A stretch of 64,000 bases of DNA. Origin: Kingdonia uniflora. Lineage: Eukaryota; Streptophyta; Magnoliopsida; Ranunculales; Circaeasteraceae. This document shows positions 22,240-33,466 of this stretch, piece after piece. The notes beneath the pieces were generated by a model. The model was not told the DNA's origin and did no database searches. It saw nothing but the letters and a program-made list of their open reading frames with translations. The stretch spans positions 3,844,001 through 3,908,000 of the forward strand of contig JACGCM010001844.1 in NCBI GenBank assembly GCA_014058105.1. The letters run 5' to 3'. How positions within the stretch are numbered: position 1 is the first letter of the stretch; each line of letters begins with the position of its first letter. The position numbers and the translations under genes are program-made.

Positions 22240-22590
22240 GAGACTTTTTACAGATAGTTCAACAAGACCTGTAGTGTCAGGGATTGGAATCGTATTGATT
22301 ACCCCTTCCAATGATAGAATCGAGAAATTAATCCGCTTAAATTTTGAAGCCTCCAACCATGTCACTGAATACGAAGCTCTCATCCATGGACTCGACCTCG
22401 CACTTGAGCTCGGCATCCCAAAGCTCTCAGTATACACAAATTCTCTACACATCATCTACCATTACTCGGAGCAATACAAAAAGAATGGAAAGACGATCAA
22501 ATATGCAACCCTCATTGCAGATAGGATAAACCAGTTTACGAAAGCAACTCTCGATTATCTTCCTCACGGTTAAAACAGACATGTCGATTC
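22240..22590 (+). pseudogene. Element B, second pol copy: second (archaeal-type) RNase H
   Basis: Open 22274-22573 with SGIGIVLITPSNDRIEKLI, EYEALIHGLDLALELGIPKL and TLIADRINQFTKATLDYLPHG, then NRHVDSL after one stop. At about 22592 the sequence jumps straight into the tandem repeats, so integrase has been deleted from this copy. Confidence 0.82.
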
Positions 22591-22593
22591 CTT

Positions 22594-22975
22594 GATTAAA
22601 ACGAAGGTAATTCTAGTTTTCAATCAGAGAACTCTACTATACATAAGATAAAGCAAAGGTAAAACTAGCTTTCATCTCTCAATATGGTTGCGACAATTAT
22701 ACTCTGCGATTAAAACGAAGGTAATTCTAGTTTTCAATCAAAGAACTCTACCAAACATAAGATAAAGCAAAGGTAAAACTAGCTTTCATCTCTCAATATG
22801 GCAACGACAGTTATACCGATTAAAGCAGAGGTAAAACTAGCTTTCAATCAAACTTTATACATACTTTGCAATTAAAATGAAGGTAATACTAGTTTTTAAT
22901 CAAAGAACTCTACTAGACATAAGATAAGGCAAAGGTAAAGCTAGATTTTATCTCTCAATATGTCTGCGATAGATA
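22594..22975 (+). repeat. Tandem repeats after second pol of B
   Basis: GATTAAAACGAAGGTAATTC at 22594 and about 22708 defines a 114-bp composite unit, each made of two half-units (TAATTCTAGTTTTCAATCA and TAAAACTAGCTTTCATCTCT). Two shorter copies follow near 22819 and 22872. Same family as 16310-16760 but with a longer period. Confidence 0.85.
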
Positions 22976-22989
22976 CTTTTACAGGTTAC

Positions 22990-25900
22990 ATATACAGCCA
23001 CTACAAAGGATTTGTTTATCCTGTTGGGAGGTCAGCTACGCTTTTTCCTATAATAGGAGGATGATCAGCCATAAAATCTTAAGCTCGAGCAGCCACAATA
23101 ATCCTACCTTGCTCTACCAATTTAGAATGTCAAGAACCTAACTCTGTTTATATGGAGTTCATATAGTTTCCTCGATCTACATTAGCTCTATAAATGCATA
23201 CTCTATCTGACAAACAGTCGTTCAAAGTATCTCTATAAATGCATACTCTACATTACCGTCATCATCTCTGAACGCGATACTTCGCGCTTAACTTCCTTGG
23301 CAAAATTAACTCTCACTTTCTGAAGGCGCTCTTGCGGCTTCTTGAACCGTGCTTCATGCTATGTCATGCGACTTTTTGCGTAGGACATAAGATTTATATG
23401 CTCCCTCACCTTCTCATCTACTTTATCTGACTCAGCCTGATTCATTGTCCTTAATTCTGCTACCAGGGCATGAAGTTCTTCAAGCCCTCTGTCTATACTT
23501 ACCCAGCAAGATATTTCCTTAACAAATTATTCATTCTCCTTATTAAAATCTCCTTACCTCTAATATCCCATTTTAACTCTTGTTCCCTAAAAAGAGTGGC
23601 ATCTGACTTACTTGGCACTCTCTAATCGCTCAGTTCCTTTTTGTACATGACCTTGAGTTCGAACTACATTTCCCTCCAACTCTCTGATTCGAGCTGATAG
23701 GCTAACCACATCCTCTTGAATAATAGAGACCATGATATCACCATTATTCTTCCTCGAGCGCCCTGCATCCTCAGAATTTTTGGCGCACGAATTGGCATGA
23801 GCCAAATCGGTCTTTAATTGTGCCACCCACTCATTCAACTCATCACATTTTCTTTGCACCAACCGGAACTCTATATCTTTAGCAAGTAAAACTACAGTCA
23901 ACTGCTCAACCACAATTTCAGAGTTAGATAGGTCATTTCGAGCTCCCTTCTGCTCGCTATCTTTCTAGATCCTTTTATTCTTCAATCACTCCAGTTTGCT
24001 CCAGGTACTCACTAAATCAGCTCAAGTTTGCTCTTGTTTGTTCATATTGCTAATCATTTGGTCCTTCAGATTGGCCACAAAATGACATAACTCTTTCTTT
24101 GACATTTATAATGCCTGGGTATGGTATCGAGTCATATTAGCCTCCTTACTCTTTACCATTAGCGCATCATTTTGGCTTTTGAGTTTCGATGTCTTTTCCT
24201 TCGTCTCCGCAAGCTCTTTTTGCCTCTTACTAATTTTGACATCCTTTTCCTTGATCTTTTGAGTGAGGTCATCAACGGTTTATAATGCTTTGATGAACTT
24301 GAAATGTACCTTTACGTGTTGATCCTCCCTATCTTCATTTGCCTCTCTTATTCTATCAATCTTTGCCGTAAACTCTTGGTTACATTGGCGTCTCTCTTCT
24401 TCGCTCAAACGAGCTGACTACAATTCGACCTACATATCACAGATACAATATATCAAGTTCAATTCAGGACACTCACTCAATACATACTAAAATCTTATTA
24501 GGCAGTAAACTAGTGGACAGCCTTTATGTCCTCCACATGTACTATTGCTTTGCTAATTAAATAAAACAAAAATTCGATAAAAAAAAAATACTAAAATTTT
24601 ATTTCTAATAAAATTTATATTTTTAACATCTACTGTTTGAAACTTCTTATAAACTTAAAATTGAAGTATGATCCCAATTCGAATGAAAAATAACATATAC
24701 TTCCAATTTTAAGGTACACATTCTCTATATTCTAACTTTTTCAACACTTTAAAATTATCTATACACAATTGAGTACAATTGCCCCTAAACTGTTAGTAAA
24801 TTTTTGGTCTGTCTCTATGTTCTAGTTTATACATTGTAGCTCTAGAGTAATGAAGCATACAAGTTATTTATTTATTGCTCTTTTCTAACCTGTAGCTCCG
24901 CTTGCGAAGTCAACAGGGACGTTGAGGCATCTTTCTCCTTTGCAAGCTCATTATCTAATTCTTCTATTCTGAGGTGCATATCCTTACGTTCCTACAAACA
25001 AGGTTTACAAATATAACTTAGCCTATAAAAATTTATCCTACATTGATCCATACAGTTAGAGTTCACAAATCCCTCATAATTACACAACCAAATAGTCAAC
25101 AATTCTATTCTACCTTCCCATTCATATTCTCTGGATTGACATCATCATCCCCTTCGTACTCTTGCAAAGTCCAGGGAAAAACTCCATCAAACCCCCTCAC
25201 AATACCAGCCCCATCATCCTCAACCTCCTCCTCTTCAACATAAGCATTCTCCATAATGTCATTCACCCTGGTTTTGGAGTACCCCATTTTCAAAAGGTGA
25301 TGCCAAGTCTATCACGCGGGACTACCACCTTTACCAGATTCTTCCCCGCTTCTTTTGTCAACTCGCTAATCTTTACCTCTTGCACAACCTTCACATAACT
25401 CAGTCGCTTCCCCTCCTAAACTAAGTTGGATTTCAATCGATCTACCTCCTTCTCGAGCTCTGCCTTCCAAGTTTTGAGCTCGACTTTCTTCTCCTCCATC
25501 CTAAGGCAGATCCCCTTTATCAAAAGAGCAGTCTGGAAACAGACAAAAAAATAAATCAAACACATTTTTGGAGATACATCACTATACAGAATTCAGTAAA
25601 AATTTAAATCATCAAACTTACCACTTTGTTCATCTGCTCCACACCCTTGCGAGTTGCAAGCCTCTCCCTATCCTCCACATCATTTAACTCATCTTCTATA
25701 CCAGGTCAATTCTCTGCGACCTTAGACCCAATAAGTTCAAAAGAAGGATCTACCCTTCTCTTCTTCACCCCTCCCTCGACCTCACCACTCCCTGTGGTTC
25801 CAAAGGTCGAGCCATGCTTTAACATCTTCTTATTCAAAAATGCTCGAGCTAGCTTACTCGATGTGGTAGTCTCCGGCATATCCACAAAATCTACTCCAGA

Positions 25901-26969
25901 GGCCTTTGGCAAAGCCACTCGTCTCTCTCCATCAGCTCCCCTCTTCTTGTTACTGCCAACTCCCATCAAAAGTCTCGTTGCTTGGGACTTTTAAACTTTC
26001 TCGTACCTGCTGTTAACACGTTTATTTCTATTTAAATCAAGGTCTTTCAGTACTGCCTTGAGCTCAAGCCCTTCTTGAGCAACAATATCTAACAGGGACT
26101 TCTTCTTCTTCACCTTCGACGAAGGGCCTGCCAAATAACACCACATTATCAAAAACATAACAATATTTGATTTTAGCAATTCAATATTAAACGTTATTGC
26201 ACGTACTTTTCTTCTCATTTCTATGCAGAAGTTTCATGAGTTCTACATCATCTATCTGAAGGCAATTACCATTCACCCATATGACATTATCATTCCACAT
26301 TCGACTTGCAGAATTCAAATCGAAGAATAGAGGTCAAAACAAGCTCGCAAAAAAATATACCCCTCTACTTGTAGAATAATTATGTACTCCATAAAACTGT
26401 AACACATCTTTAGGAGACATTCTCCTCTCCACCTCATTCTCCTCCCACAATTTATTCAAACACTTACAGACATTTATTACCTCCTACATGTTCCCGTTCA
26501 GCTGGGCAGGACATGCCCCTATGATATTCATTATCCCTTTCACAAGATTACTTAGAGGAAAACTCAACTCATATTCCAACTGAGACAGGTAACACAAAAA
26601 ACCCTCTTCCAGGTAACTATGAACATTTCCATTATAATGCTCCAAGGAGATCGATTCGTCTAAACCCCTTTCTGGCTTCTCCTTCTTTAAATCAGCCAAC
26701 AGAAAGAAATGTTCCTCCCCAGATCCTACTATACAAATTTGAAACTACCTACCACCATGTTCTACAAAGTTCCCCCATCTTCCCCCTATAAGAGCCTTGG
26801 ATTTACAAAACTCTTTAAACATATCGGAGTTTGAAGGATATGATATCAATTATCTAGGGGAATCTGGAAATTAAACCACTCCTACTTCGTCCTCCCAATC
26901 AGGTACTGTAATATCAGATTCAACCGAATGACCAGAGGTTAATGACTCCGTCACAGGGGAAGTCCCCAT
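22990..26969 (-). pseudogene. Antisense gene aORF1, second copy in element B
   Basis: Start ATG at 26969 (MGTSPVTESLTSGHSVES), about 60 bp after a TATA box. An acidic N-terminus is followed by a Transposase_28-like domain at about 26700-26380 (LSFPLSNLVKGIMNIIGACP, AQLNGNM, SPKDVLQFYGVHNYS). The intron at 26128-26206 (79 bp, GTACGT...GGCAG) joins NEKK to SPSSKVKKKKSLLD in frame. Downstream are a basic segment at 25969-25706, coiled coil at about 24400-23600 and the C-terminal motif near 23240-23150 (RDTLNDCLS, C-I-Y in place of C-I-C). Several stops. Most complete gene structure of the B family. Confidence 0.78.
26128..26206 (-). other. Coding intron of aORF1 (element B, second copy)
   Basis: Donor GTACGT, acceptor TTTGGCAG, 79 bp. 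Splicing keeps the frame across NEKK|SPSSKVKK. Comparable to the 76- and 85-bp introns in element A and the 79-bp one in element C. Confidence 0.65.
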
Positions 26970-27027
26970 CTCAACTAAAATTCTAAGAGAAGGTTTGATT
27001 CTACATAAATACTCTTCATGCTTGGCC

Positions 27028-27035
27028 TATATATA
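27028..27035 (-). promoter_or_regulatory. TATA box for aORF1 (element B)
   Basis: Minus-strand CTATATATAGG about 60 bp upstream of the inferred ATG at 26969. Confidence 0.5.
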
Positions 27036-27985
27036 GGTCTAGGTATTCTATCATTATCTTTTATACATATATCTTACATATACGTATATCATTCACATCT
27101 CTTTTATACACATATATCAAACATATTTTTATAGGTTACTATAAATAGTAATTTTTTGAAATTGAAAACCACAAAAAAAAACTTTTATAAAATTTACATC
27201 AACAGTATCACAAATACATTCTACTAACCTTCAACGTCTGAAAACGAATCTGACGCAGCGCCAAATCTTTCCTTCACAACGATGTTATATAAACACATTC
27301 GTGACTTAATCTTTACAACCTTCTCACACCTTGATTATGGATCACTATGGTATAATCTCTCCAAAGAATCTCTACTGTTTTTTCTCTTTCCCCTCTCTCT
27401 ATTCTTTAATATTTTAGAAGTTGATAAACGTTTCAATGAAGGAGATGAAACATAATTTATAGAATCTCTCTCTAACAGCTGGCAATTATTAAGCCTCGCA
27501 CGAGCCGTCTTCAGTTTTGAAGCCGAGTCATCCCTTCCACATTCCACAATTAATGTTAGACTTTGTGTACCTTTCCAGTAAAGATACCTTCCCATCATTG
27601 CCCCCTGCCCTATATTTTATTATATTCTCATCTCAATTACCTAAATTATTCTCAAACTTCCCCACACTCATAATGACTCAACACTTACATGCAATCAAAC
27701 TTTCCCTGCAATAATACAAGAAACAAAAAACAAAGCTACATGATTTTTCTATTCTAACTTCTACTACTTATGGAAGTGCTAACATCATTTCCAAAGCTCT
27801 AACATTTCAACAAAAATTCAAATTCTTTATTCAAAACAGTCGCAACAACATTTTGCAGCAAAATGGGACAAATTCAAACTTCACTCTAATTACATTTCTT
27901 TGGTAGTTATTCGAACTCATACAATTCACTCCCTCACATATAATTACACTTGAAACATCCCAGATGTCCTGGGGAGCCATACCAA
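27036..27985. other. Element B spacer upstream of aORF1
   Basis: AT-rich. A minus-strand open frame at 27598-27335 (87 codons, Lys/Arg/Ser-rich) is present but has no partner in the other elements, so I do not call it a gene. No repeat seen. Confidence 0.45.
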
Positions 27986-28265
27986 ATTAGTTCGCCTCCA
28001 ATAATCCTCACATCTTCCAACTCAATCTCTTCTTCAACAATAAACTTGCAACCTCACTTTAAGCTGAAGGTTCAACAATCACTTCTCGGAAAAGCTCTTC
28101 TTGGAAGCGACGTTCTAACTTAATTTTCCTAGCCATCCAATATAAACCTTTAAACTGATACTCGAACACTGACAAGTCATCATCATAATCTAGCAAGCCA
28201 AAAATTCACCCTCGTACTTCAGCTATCTTAATCGCCAATCGTCCCACAACGGTATAACTAATTCT
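27986..28265 (-). pseudogene. Possible aORF2 copy a (element B)
   Basis: Minus-strand frame with FGLLDYDDDLSVFEYQFKG, LYWMARKIKLERRFQEELF and REVIVEPSA, then stops. Its layout (short charged start, I-F-G-L-L-D, then an aromatic helix-like stretch) resembles the aORF2 copies in A and C but identity is low. It would form a pair with the frame at 29083-29581, as in A. Confidence 0.35.
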
Positions 28266-28797
28266 CTCAGATCAAGTCTACACCATATTCTATGTCTTAC
28301 TCCTATCAACACTCATTTCCCACTATTTTATGCAGTTTTCTAGATTACTTTAAATCCTCCACAATTCATATTTGTATCCTATTTTTTCACAACAGAAAAC
28401 CTTAGTATCTGGAGTATAAATTATTTGAACTTGTCTATCCACATCGACCTCAGTGAACTCGGCCTACTTCATCTCAAACTAATCCAATATTTTAGAGAGA
28501 CCTCTCTGAGCTCGAACTTCTAATTCCTATATATTTTAAATCTTCTGCAGTTGTCTTCCCCAATAATTCTAAGTTATTCAGTTCGAAAATAAATTTTTAC
28601 ACATCTCTTTTGTAATAAACACATATCTACAACTTGATTAACATGGTATACTTTCTAGTTTAAATGTACATTACATTATGTCCTCTATTCATACATCCCC
28701 GAATTACTCATAACTCGATTACAATCAAAAGAGCTAATTCTATCTATCGGCACAGAGCTTGAAGAAACATGTTTTATTAAGCTTGAGTATGAATTAC

Positions 28798-28932
28798 AGG
28801 TACATTATAGATAATAAGTCTTTCAGGTACTTTACAGATAACAAAAATTTTAGGTACTTTACAGATAACAAGTCTTTCAGGTACTTTATAGATAACAAGA
28901 CTTTCAGGTACTCTGAAAATATCAAATCCTTC
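28798..28932 (+). repeat. 27-bp repeat, five units
   Basis: AGGTACTTTACAGATAACAA followed by GTCTTTC recurs with exact 27-bp spacing from 28798 (28798, 28825, 28852, 28879, 28906). As 27 is nine codons, a plus-strand frame (28759-29073) reads the repeated peptide RYFTDNKSF. That frame continues for about 45 non-repeated codons. No similar block occurs in A, C or D. Confidence 0.85.
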
Positions 28933-29082
28933 AGCTCATCTATCTTTAGTGATGTTTCACTCCAAGATTATTCTGAAGCAAAGCTGGCATTAGAAAATGT
29001 TGTGCATCCTCCTTCCTCTGAGTTTGATCGAAGTCTAGACATGGAGACCAAACTTCAAATGGAAACAATATAAGAAAGAAAG

Positions 29083-29581
29083 TCAGTGCTTGAACCAACT
29101 CTTCATACAGAAGGTCTTCTCAGAGCCAAGAACTGATGATAGGGCAGAAGCAGACTTCCATTCTCCGTCATCCTTCTCCACTACCACCGTTGCCTCATCT
29201 ATAACCACCACTATCAGAGTGTTGGTAGGGGTGAAGAGGGTCCAACCATAGAATCCAATCCTATGCAAGAAACTGGTAAAACAGCCCCACAGTTATACCG
29301 ATCCCTACATCTGTCTCCTTAACCTTGTCCTCCACAAGGATGCGGAGACACCTCCAACGTTGCTCACCTGTCAAGACAACGTAATAAAATCTCCACATAC
29401 AATAAAAAATTTCTTCAGCTTCAGCCACTTCTTCTTCCGACATACTCAGATATGTCGGTAGAATGGGAATAGAGATGGGCATCTCCAATGATTGGTGGTT
29501 GAAGTATCTTAACTTAAATTTTTGCATCTCCACGGAAACTCCTTTTTCATAAACCATTCTCCGGGTCTTCACCATTATCAA
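29083..29581 (-). pseudogene. Antisense small gene aORF2, copy b (element B)
   Basis: Minus-strand frame from ATG 29581 (106 codons to 29261), then a second short frame to 29083. It reads KTRRMVYEKGVSVEMQKFKL, RYFNHQSLEM, SMSEEEVAEAEEIFY and TGEQRWRCLRILVEDKV. Position next to the LTR, size, TATA box upstream and the run F-K-L-R-Y-F-N-H-Q-S-L-E-M (compare L-K-L-K-F-F-G-D-H-E-L-D in A) make it the aORF2 counterpart. Function unknown. Confidence 0.55.
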
Positions 29582-29645
29582 TCTAGACTTACAAAGAATT
29601 TTTTAACAAATAACGTACTTTGCTAGAATCTTCAGTATAGGTACT

Positions 29646-29656
29646 ATTTATATAAC
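29646..29656 (-). promoter_or_regulatory. TATA box for aORF2 copy b (element B)
   Basis: Minus-strand GTTATATAAAT about 65-75 bp upstream of the ATG at 29581. Confidence 0.5.
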
Positions 29657-29909
29657 CCTCGTATTCAATGCGCAGGTATATTTCTAAAGCAGTGATCATT
29701 TTATATAGAGTCACTCTCAGAACCCCAAGCATCACGAACATCAATGCTTCCAATATCATTCAATACAGATACATCCCACCACATAAAATAAACACCTATT
29801 TTCCATGCCAGTCAAATCAATATTAATACGTAATTTCTATTCAACTTCCAACAATGCCACTCTACAGATTCTTTCTCAACCAAAGTTACTCGTAACTTCA
29901 GTTGCCCCC

Positions 29910-30685
29910 TGTAGGGACATATCCCTCGACCTAACCCAATTTGGACTACTCAAGTTCGAGCTACCTCAATGTTAGGTTCATGCATTCTACACGTGACATA
30001 TACAGTCATCATTGCCACCTAGTCTATGAACTGATGAAGAACGTGGTTCGAGCACAACTGAAGAATATAAAAAAGTCAAAGATAGGTCTCTCATAAACTC
30101 AACAGTTATTCAGTCAACCATCACTTCCTACAGAGTTTGAAGAATGTGCTTCAGCACGATAACGAACTGTGGATAAGACCTATATAAGGAAAAAGTTCCA
30201 TAAGAGACAGGGACTAGAAAAATACACGAGAAATTACAAAGAAAACCATATTTCTAGATTCTTAAACACCAATCTTATTTACAAGATCAAGTATTTCTAG
30301 TTTGAAAGATCAATTCTAATAAGATATCAGCCCCACGCAATAAAAGTTATTGTTACTAAACCCTTAACCCGAGGTTATGGTTTTTTACCTATTCAGAGGT
30401 ATTCCATGCTAAAACACCTATGTCATTTCTTACTTTACATTTGCTTTTGTCATAGAAACATTGGTGAAAGAGATAATTCAGGGCCATCTCGAGCTTACGG
30501 AATTATGCCATTAAAGTTACTGTTACTAAAACCCTCAACTCGAGGTCGTGGTTTTTTACCTATTCAAAGATTTTCCACGCTAAATCACCTGTGTAATTTT
30601 TTACTTTACATTAGTTTTTGTCACAGGTACATTGGTATAAGAGTTAATTCCGAGCCATTTCGAGCAATGGAATTAGGCCATTACA
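29910..30685 (+). repeat. 3' LTR of element B, with duplicated 3' part
   Basis: Starts TGTAGGGACATATCCCTCGA and reaches a first LTR-like end at GCCATTA (30508-30513). It then repeats its last ~175 bp (30513-30685) from AAAGTTACTGTTACTAAAAC to GGCCATTACA. It contains the TATA-like CCTATATAAGG near 30180. The following AAAAC is the target duplication. Confidence 0.85.
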
Positions 30686-31106
30686 AAAACTTGTTCATAA
30701 GTACCAAAAGTTGTAACTGTCTGTAAGCAGTTAAGGTAGTTTTGTTTCTCAAACCAAACAACTTTTTTTTATGAAGAGTTGTATCCTTTGGTTATTATTT
30801 AAAAGGGTTTCCACAAACTTTTTAAATTATTTTTTATGTCCTAAACTCCCTGTGAAAACTCTCTATTTTTCTCTTCTATATTATTGACCAAGATAGTGAT
30901 TAATATAAGAAGAAGTTCTCGTGATTCTTTGAAGTTGTTGCTCATATATCATACAAGGCTTGTTATATCTCGGAAGCGATTTGTCGGTGGCTTTTCAACA
31001 AACTCGACTTTCGAGTAGTCGGCGAATAACGCTTTGAAGAAAACGTGCATATGTGCCTTAAGCATTCTATTGTATTCGTGTTCCATATTCGTTTATTATT
31101 TTAACA
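30686..31106 (+). repeat. copia-1 3' LTR, right piece
   Basis: After the repeated AAAAC the sequence continues the copia-1 LTR interrupted at 12345. I place the end at TTTTAACA (31106) because the LTR starts TGTTGG and should end near CAACA/TAACA, but no second LTR is available to confirm it. Total reconstructed LTR length is about 490 bp. Confidence 0.6.
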
Positions 31107-31805
31107 GTTGCATTATTTGAATCCCAGTGGAACACTCTGCAAATGGAAGGGAGATGCGGTTGTCTTCTGTTCGTGTTGGAGATCACCTTGTTGCATAAAG
31201 TGCAGTAGACCATCTACTCATATCGTATTACCTTTTTGTCATGCCTGCTAGACAAAGTAGCCTCTTTTTTTCTTTCTTGCAAGTGCACTTTCAAATTGCA
31301 AAAAAAGGCTTACATCAGGAACTTGCTGTGTCGATCATGCTCTACCTTTCATAAGGCTTCATTCTTTTCCTCTTCATCCCTCTTAAATAAATAATATTAT
31401 AAACACAATCCAGGAAGGGAAGAATGGTGGGTGGGCTCTGCTCCTTCAAGACCTTTCATTTATACATCTTTTAGCAAAGGAAAGTCGAATGATAACAAAT
31501 ACAATATCATTTGAATTGTTGGGGAACCCATCTAGGTGCTAGTAGAATTAGCAAATCCTTTTGGGTTTGACTTGATTGACGATAGTATATATCTTCAGTC
31601 CATTCAGGGAATTTTGATACTTTTCCATGCATGTTACTCTTCTAGAGAATTTTGCAAAGGTGATTGCATTATGAGAACTTCCAACTTTAGTAGGTCAAAT
31701 GAATATTTATGGGTGCATAATTTAATATTTTGGATTGATCATTGAACACCATTTCAAAGATGTTGATAATTTGTTACTCGAAGCTGCACAAGGACATATC
31801 CTTTT
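31107..31805. other. Non-element flank, no clear gene
   Basis: AT-rich DNA outside the recognised transposons. Scattered frames on both strands are broken by stops and I see no known domain. It is probably the older sequence into which copia-1 inserted. Confidence 0.45.
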
Positions 31806-32174
31806 TTGTCCCTTTCCGTTGTTGTGGGTCCCCAAATTAAGAAATGTGCTATACCAAATATGACAGTGGTGCCCTATCTGCCTTTGCTAGTGTGTCATGT
31901 GGTTGGAGGTGATGGTGTTGTTATTTTTTATGAAGGTAAAATTCATGATGTCTGGATAGGTTTGGCAAATATAGGATATGTCCCAGTTGAACAACGACCT
32001 CTTTTACTGTTGGTCAAAAATCAAGATTATGTTATTTCAGTTACCTATGATACCTATACCTTGTATGTTCTTCCTCTGAAACCGGGTGTTGGAGTGCCAT
32101 TACCAATAATAATCAAAGCTTGGCACCCTACTTGTTTTGATTCTAATAGCAAGGGTTTTTTAATTGAGATCTAG
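31806..32174 (+). CDS. Unidentified 122-codon open frame
   Basis: Intact from ATG to TAG. The product has no signal peptide I can see and is rich in Val, Ile, Leu and Pro; segments include VVPYLPLLVCHVVGGDG, VWIGLANIGYVPVEQRP and LPLKPGVGVPLPIIIKAWHP. I do not recognise the family. The composition (Leu/Val/Pro-rich, repeated V-P-L-P) is also typical of a frame read opposite a real coding strand, so this may be a shadow of a decayed gene on the other strand. Confidence 0.25.
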   Translation: MSLSVVVGPQIKKCAIPNMTVVPYLPLLVCHVVGGDGVVIFYEGKIHDVWIGLANIGYVPVEQRPLLLLVKNQDYVISVTYDTYTLYVLPLKPGVGVPLPIIIKAWHPTCFDSNSKGFLIEI

Positions 32175-32640
32175 GTATTGATGTCCCATTTTAAAAGAAG
32201 ATTAATCGGAGATTATAGTTTATTTTTTCTTCATTTTGGTTTGAATTAGGCGCAAGATTAATTACATTAAGTTGAGTTTAATCATATTTAATCGCAATTA
32301 ATTATAAAATAATTTTAGGTTAATAAAAAATAATAAATTACTAATATGTGGATGATCTTTAAAAGAAAATAATAAAATTAATAGATTTAAAATATCTATA
32401 TTACAATTAAAATTATTTATTACACAAGTTGAAAAGTTAATAATAATTTAAGTGACTTTCTTGTTCTTAGATATTTGCACTCTTGATCTTCAATATGAGC
32501 AACATACTGGGCCCACGTCATATTTGTTCCCTCGTATTTATACATGTATTAACGTATGTATTCATCATACATTACATGCAAAATGTATTAAAGAATTTCG
32601 AGCTGTGGATAACCCAATATCAACATGTTTCCACGCGGAT
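32175..32640. other. AT-rich spacer
   Basis: Very AT-rich with recurring AATTAAT/TTAATC words. No gene seen. Confidence 0.5.
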
Positions 32641-32880
32641 TTTTAAATGTTATAGGGTTAGAAGCATCATATGCCTGCTCGGGCGGATACCAATACCCCT
32701 GACGGTGTGTATAACCATACCCATAACCATAGTGGGGGGGTGCACAACCATGCCCATAACCATAGTGGGATGTTTAGGCATATAGGTCTGAAGATTCAAA
32801 TAGAGATCTTTGTGAGTCATATTCATTGTCGTAGCTTTGGTAGAAGGGGTATGACCCATAACATACAATTTCAAAAATTA
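32641..32880 (-). pseudogene. Tyr/Gly-rich coding-like remnant
   Basis: A minus-strand frame reads YPFYQSYDNEYDSQRSLFES, then HYGYGHG and HYGYGYGY, then HRQGYWYPPEQAYDASN, with one stop. The DNA repeat CCCATAACCATAGTGGG underlies the two HYGYG blocks. The composition resembles a low-complexity tail of an RNA-binding or gag-like protein, but I cannot name it. Confidence 0.3.
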
Positions 32881-33461
32881 TTTTTACTTTTACTAAAGGC
32901 CTTATGATCTAACAATATATTTAATCACGATTAATCTTATTTTAATCTCGATTTAATCCCGATTAATAGAGATTAAATAAGATTTTTACAACATCTAAAT
33001 GAGATTTGTCTAGAATATTAAGAGTGGATGAATCTTGGGACAAACAAAATTAATTTGGATTAATCCTTAATTGTTTGAAGATTTTTTTAGAAAATTTGTG
33101 TTGTTTTTAAGTAAAAGTTCGAAGCGATTATACTCGAATTAATCGGGTTGTAAATATATTTTTTAGGATTAATCCAAATTATAAATAAATAAATAAAACT
33201 TTGCCTGATAGTGGGTCTAAAAAAAATAGTCTTGAAGTATCACAAGGGCTTCACCTCCACATATACACTATTAGCTTACTTCTAGTTGTTCCATACACGT
33301 TTGTGTATTACTAAATGTAAAATCAAGTCGCGAAAGTAAGAACTTGAGAGATTACGCTAAACTAATTGTGAAATAAAGGTTTCTTCTAAACTCTAAGCTG
33401 AAATTAAACTCAAATCAAAGCTAAAACTTAACTATATTCAAATCATTAACTGAAAACATTG
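32881..33461. other. AT-rich flank with hairpin-forming GATTAAT words
   Basis: It contains CTTATTTTAATCTC (about 32938) facing GAGATTAAATAAG (about 32969), a 13-14-bp imperfect inverted repeat, and many ATTAATC words. No gene. It ends at the insertion site of element D. Confidence 0.5.
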
Positions 33462-33466
33462 GAACC
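33462..33466. repeat. Target duplication GAACC, left
   Basis: GAACC precedes the TG of the 5' LTR and recurs at 41112-41116 after the CA of the 3' LTR. Confidence 0.9.

Larger units (their letters stand above)
12346..30685 (+). mobile_element. Ty3/gypsy (Tat-like) element B, internally duplicated
   Basis: 18.3 kb bounded by two LTRs of one family and flanked by a perfect 5-bp duplication AAAAC (12341-12345 and 30686-30690), so it inserted as one unit into the copia-1 LTR. Inside, gag and protease are missing and a block pol - repeats - antisense aORF1 occurs twice (about 12940-20540 and 20600-26970) without an LTR between. The second block lacks integrase. No product would be functional; it must have been mobilised in trans. 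Confidence 0.88.

Noticed and set aside
24530..24800. A possible additional insertion in the second aORF1 copy of B
   Set aside because: AT-rich, but the first copy has a similar stretch near 18340-18510, so it is probably an intron or diverged gene sequence. No target duplication found.
27335..27598. 87-codon Lys/Arg-rich minus-strand frame in element B
   Set aside because: Upstream of the aORF1 promoter, with no counterpart in A, C or D.
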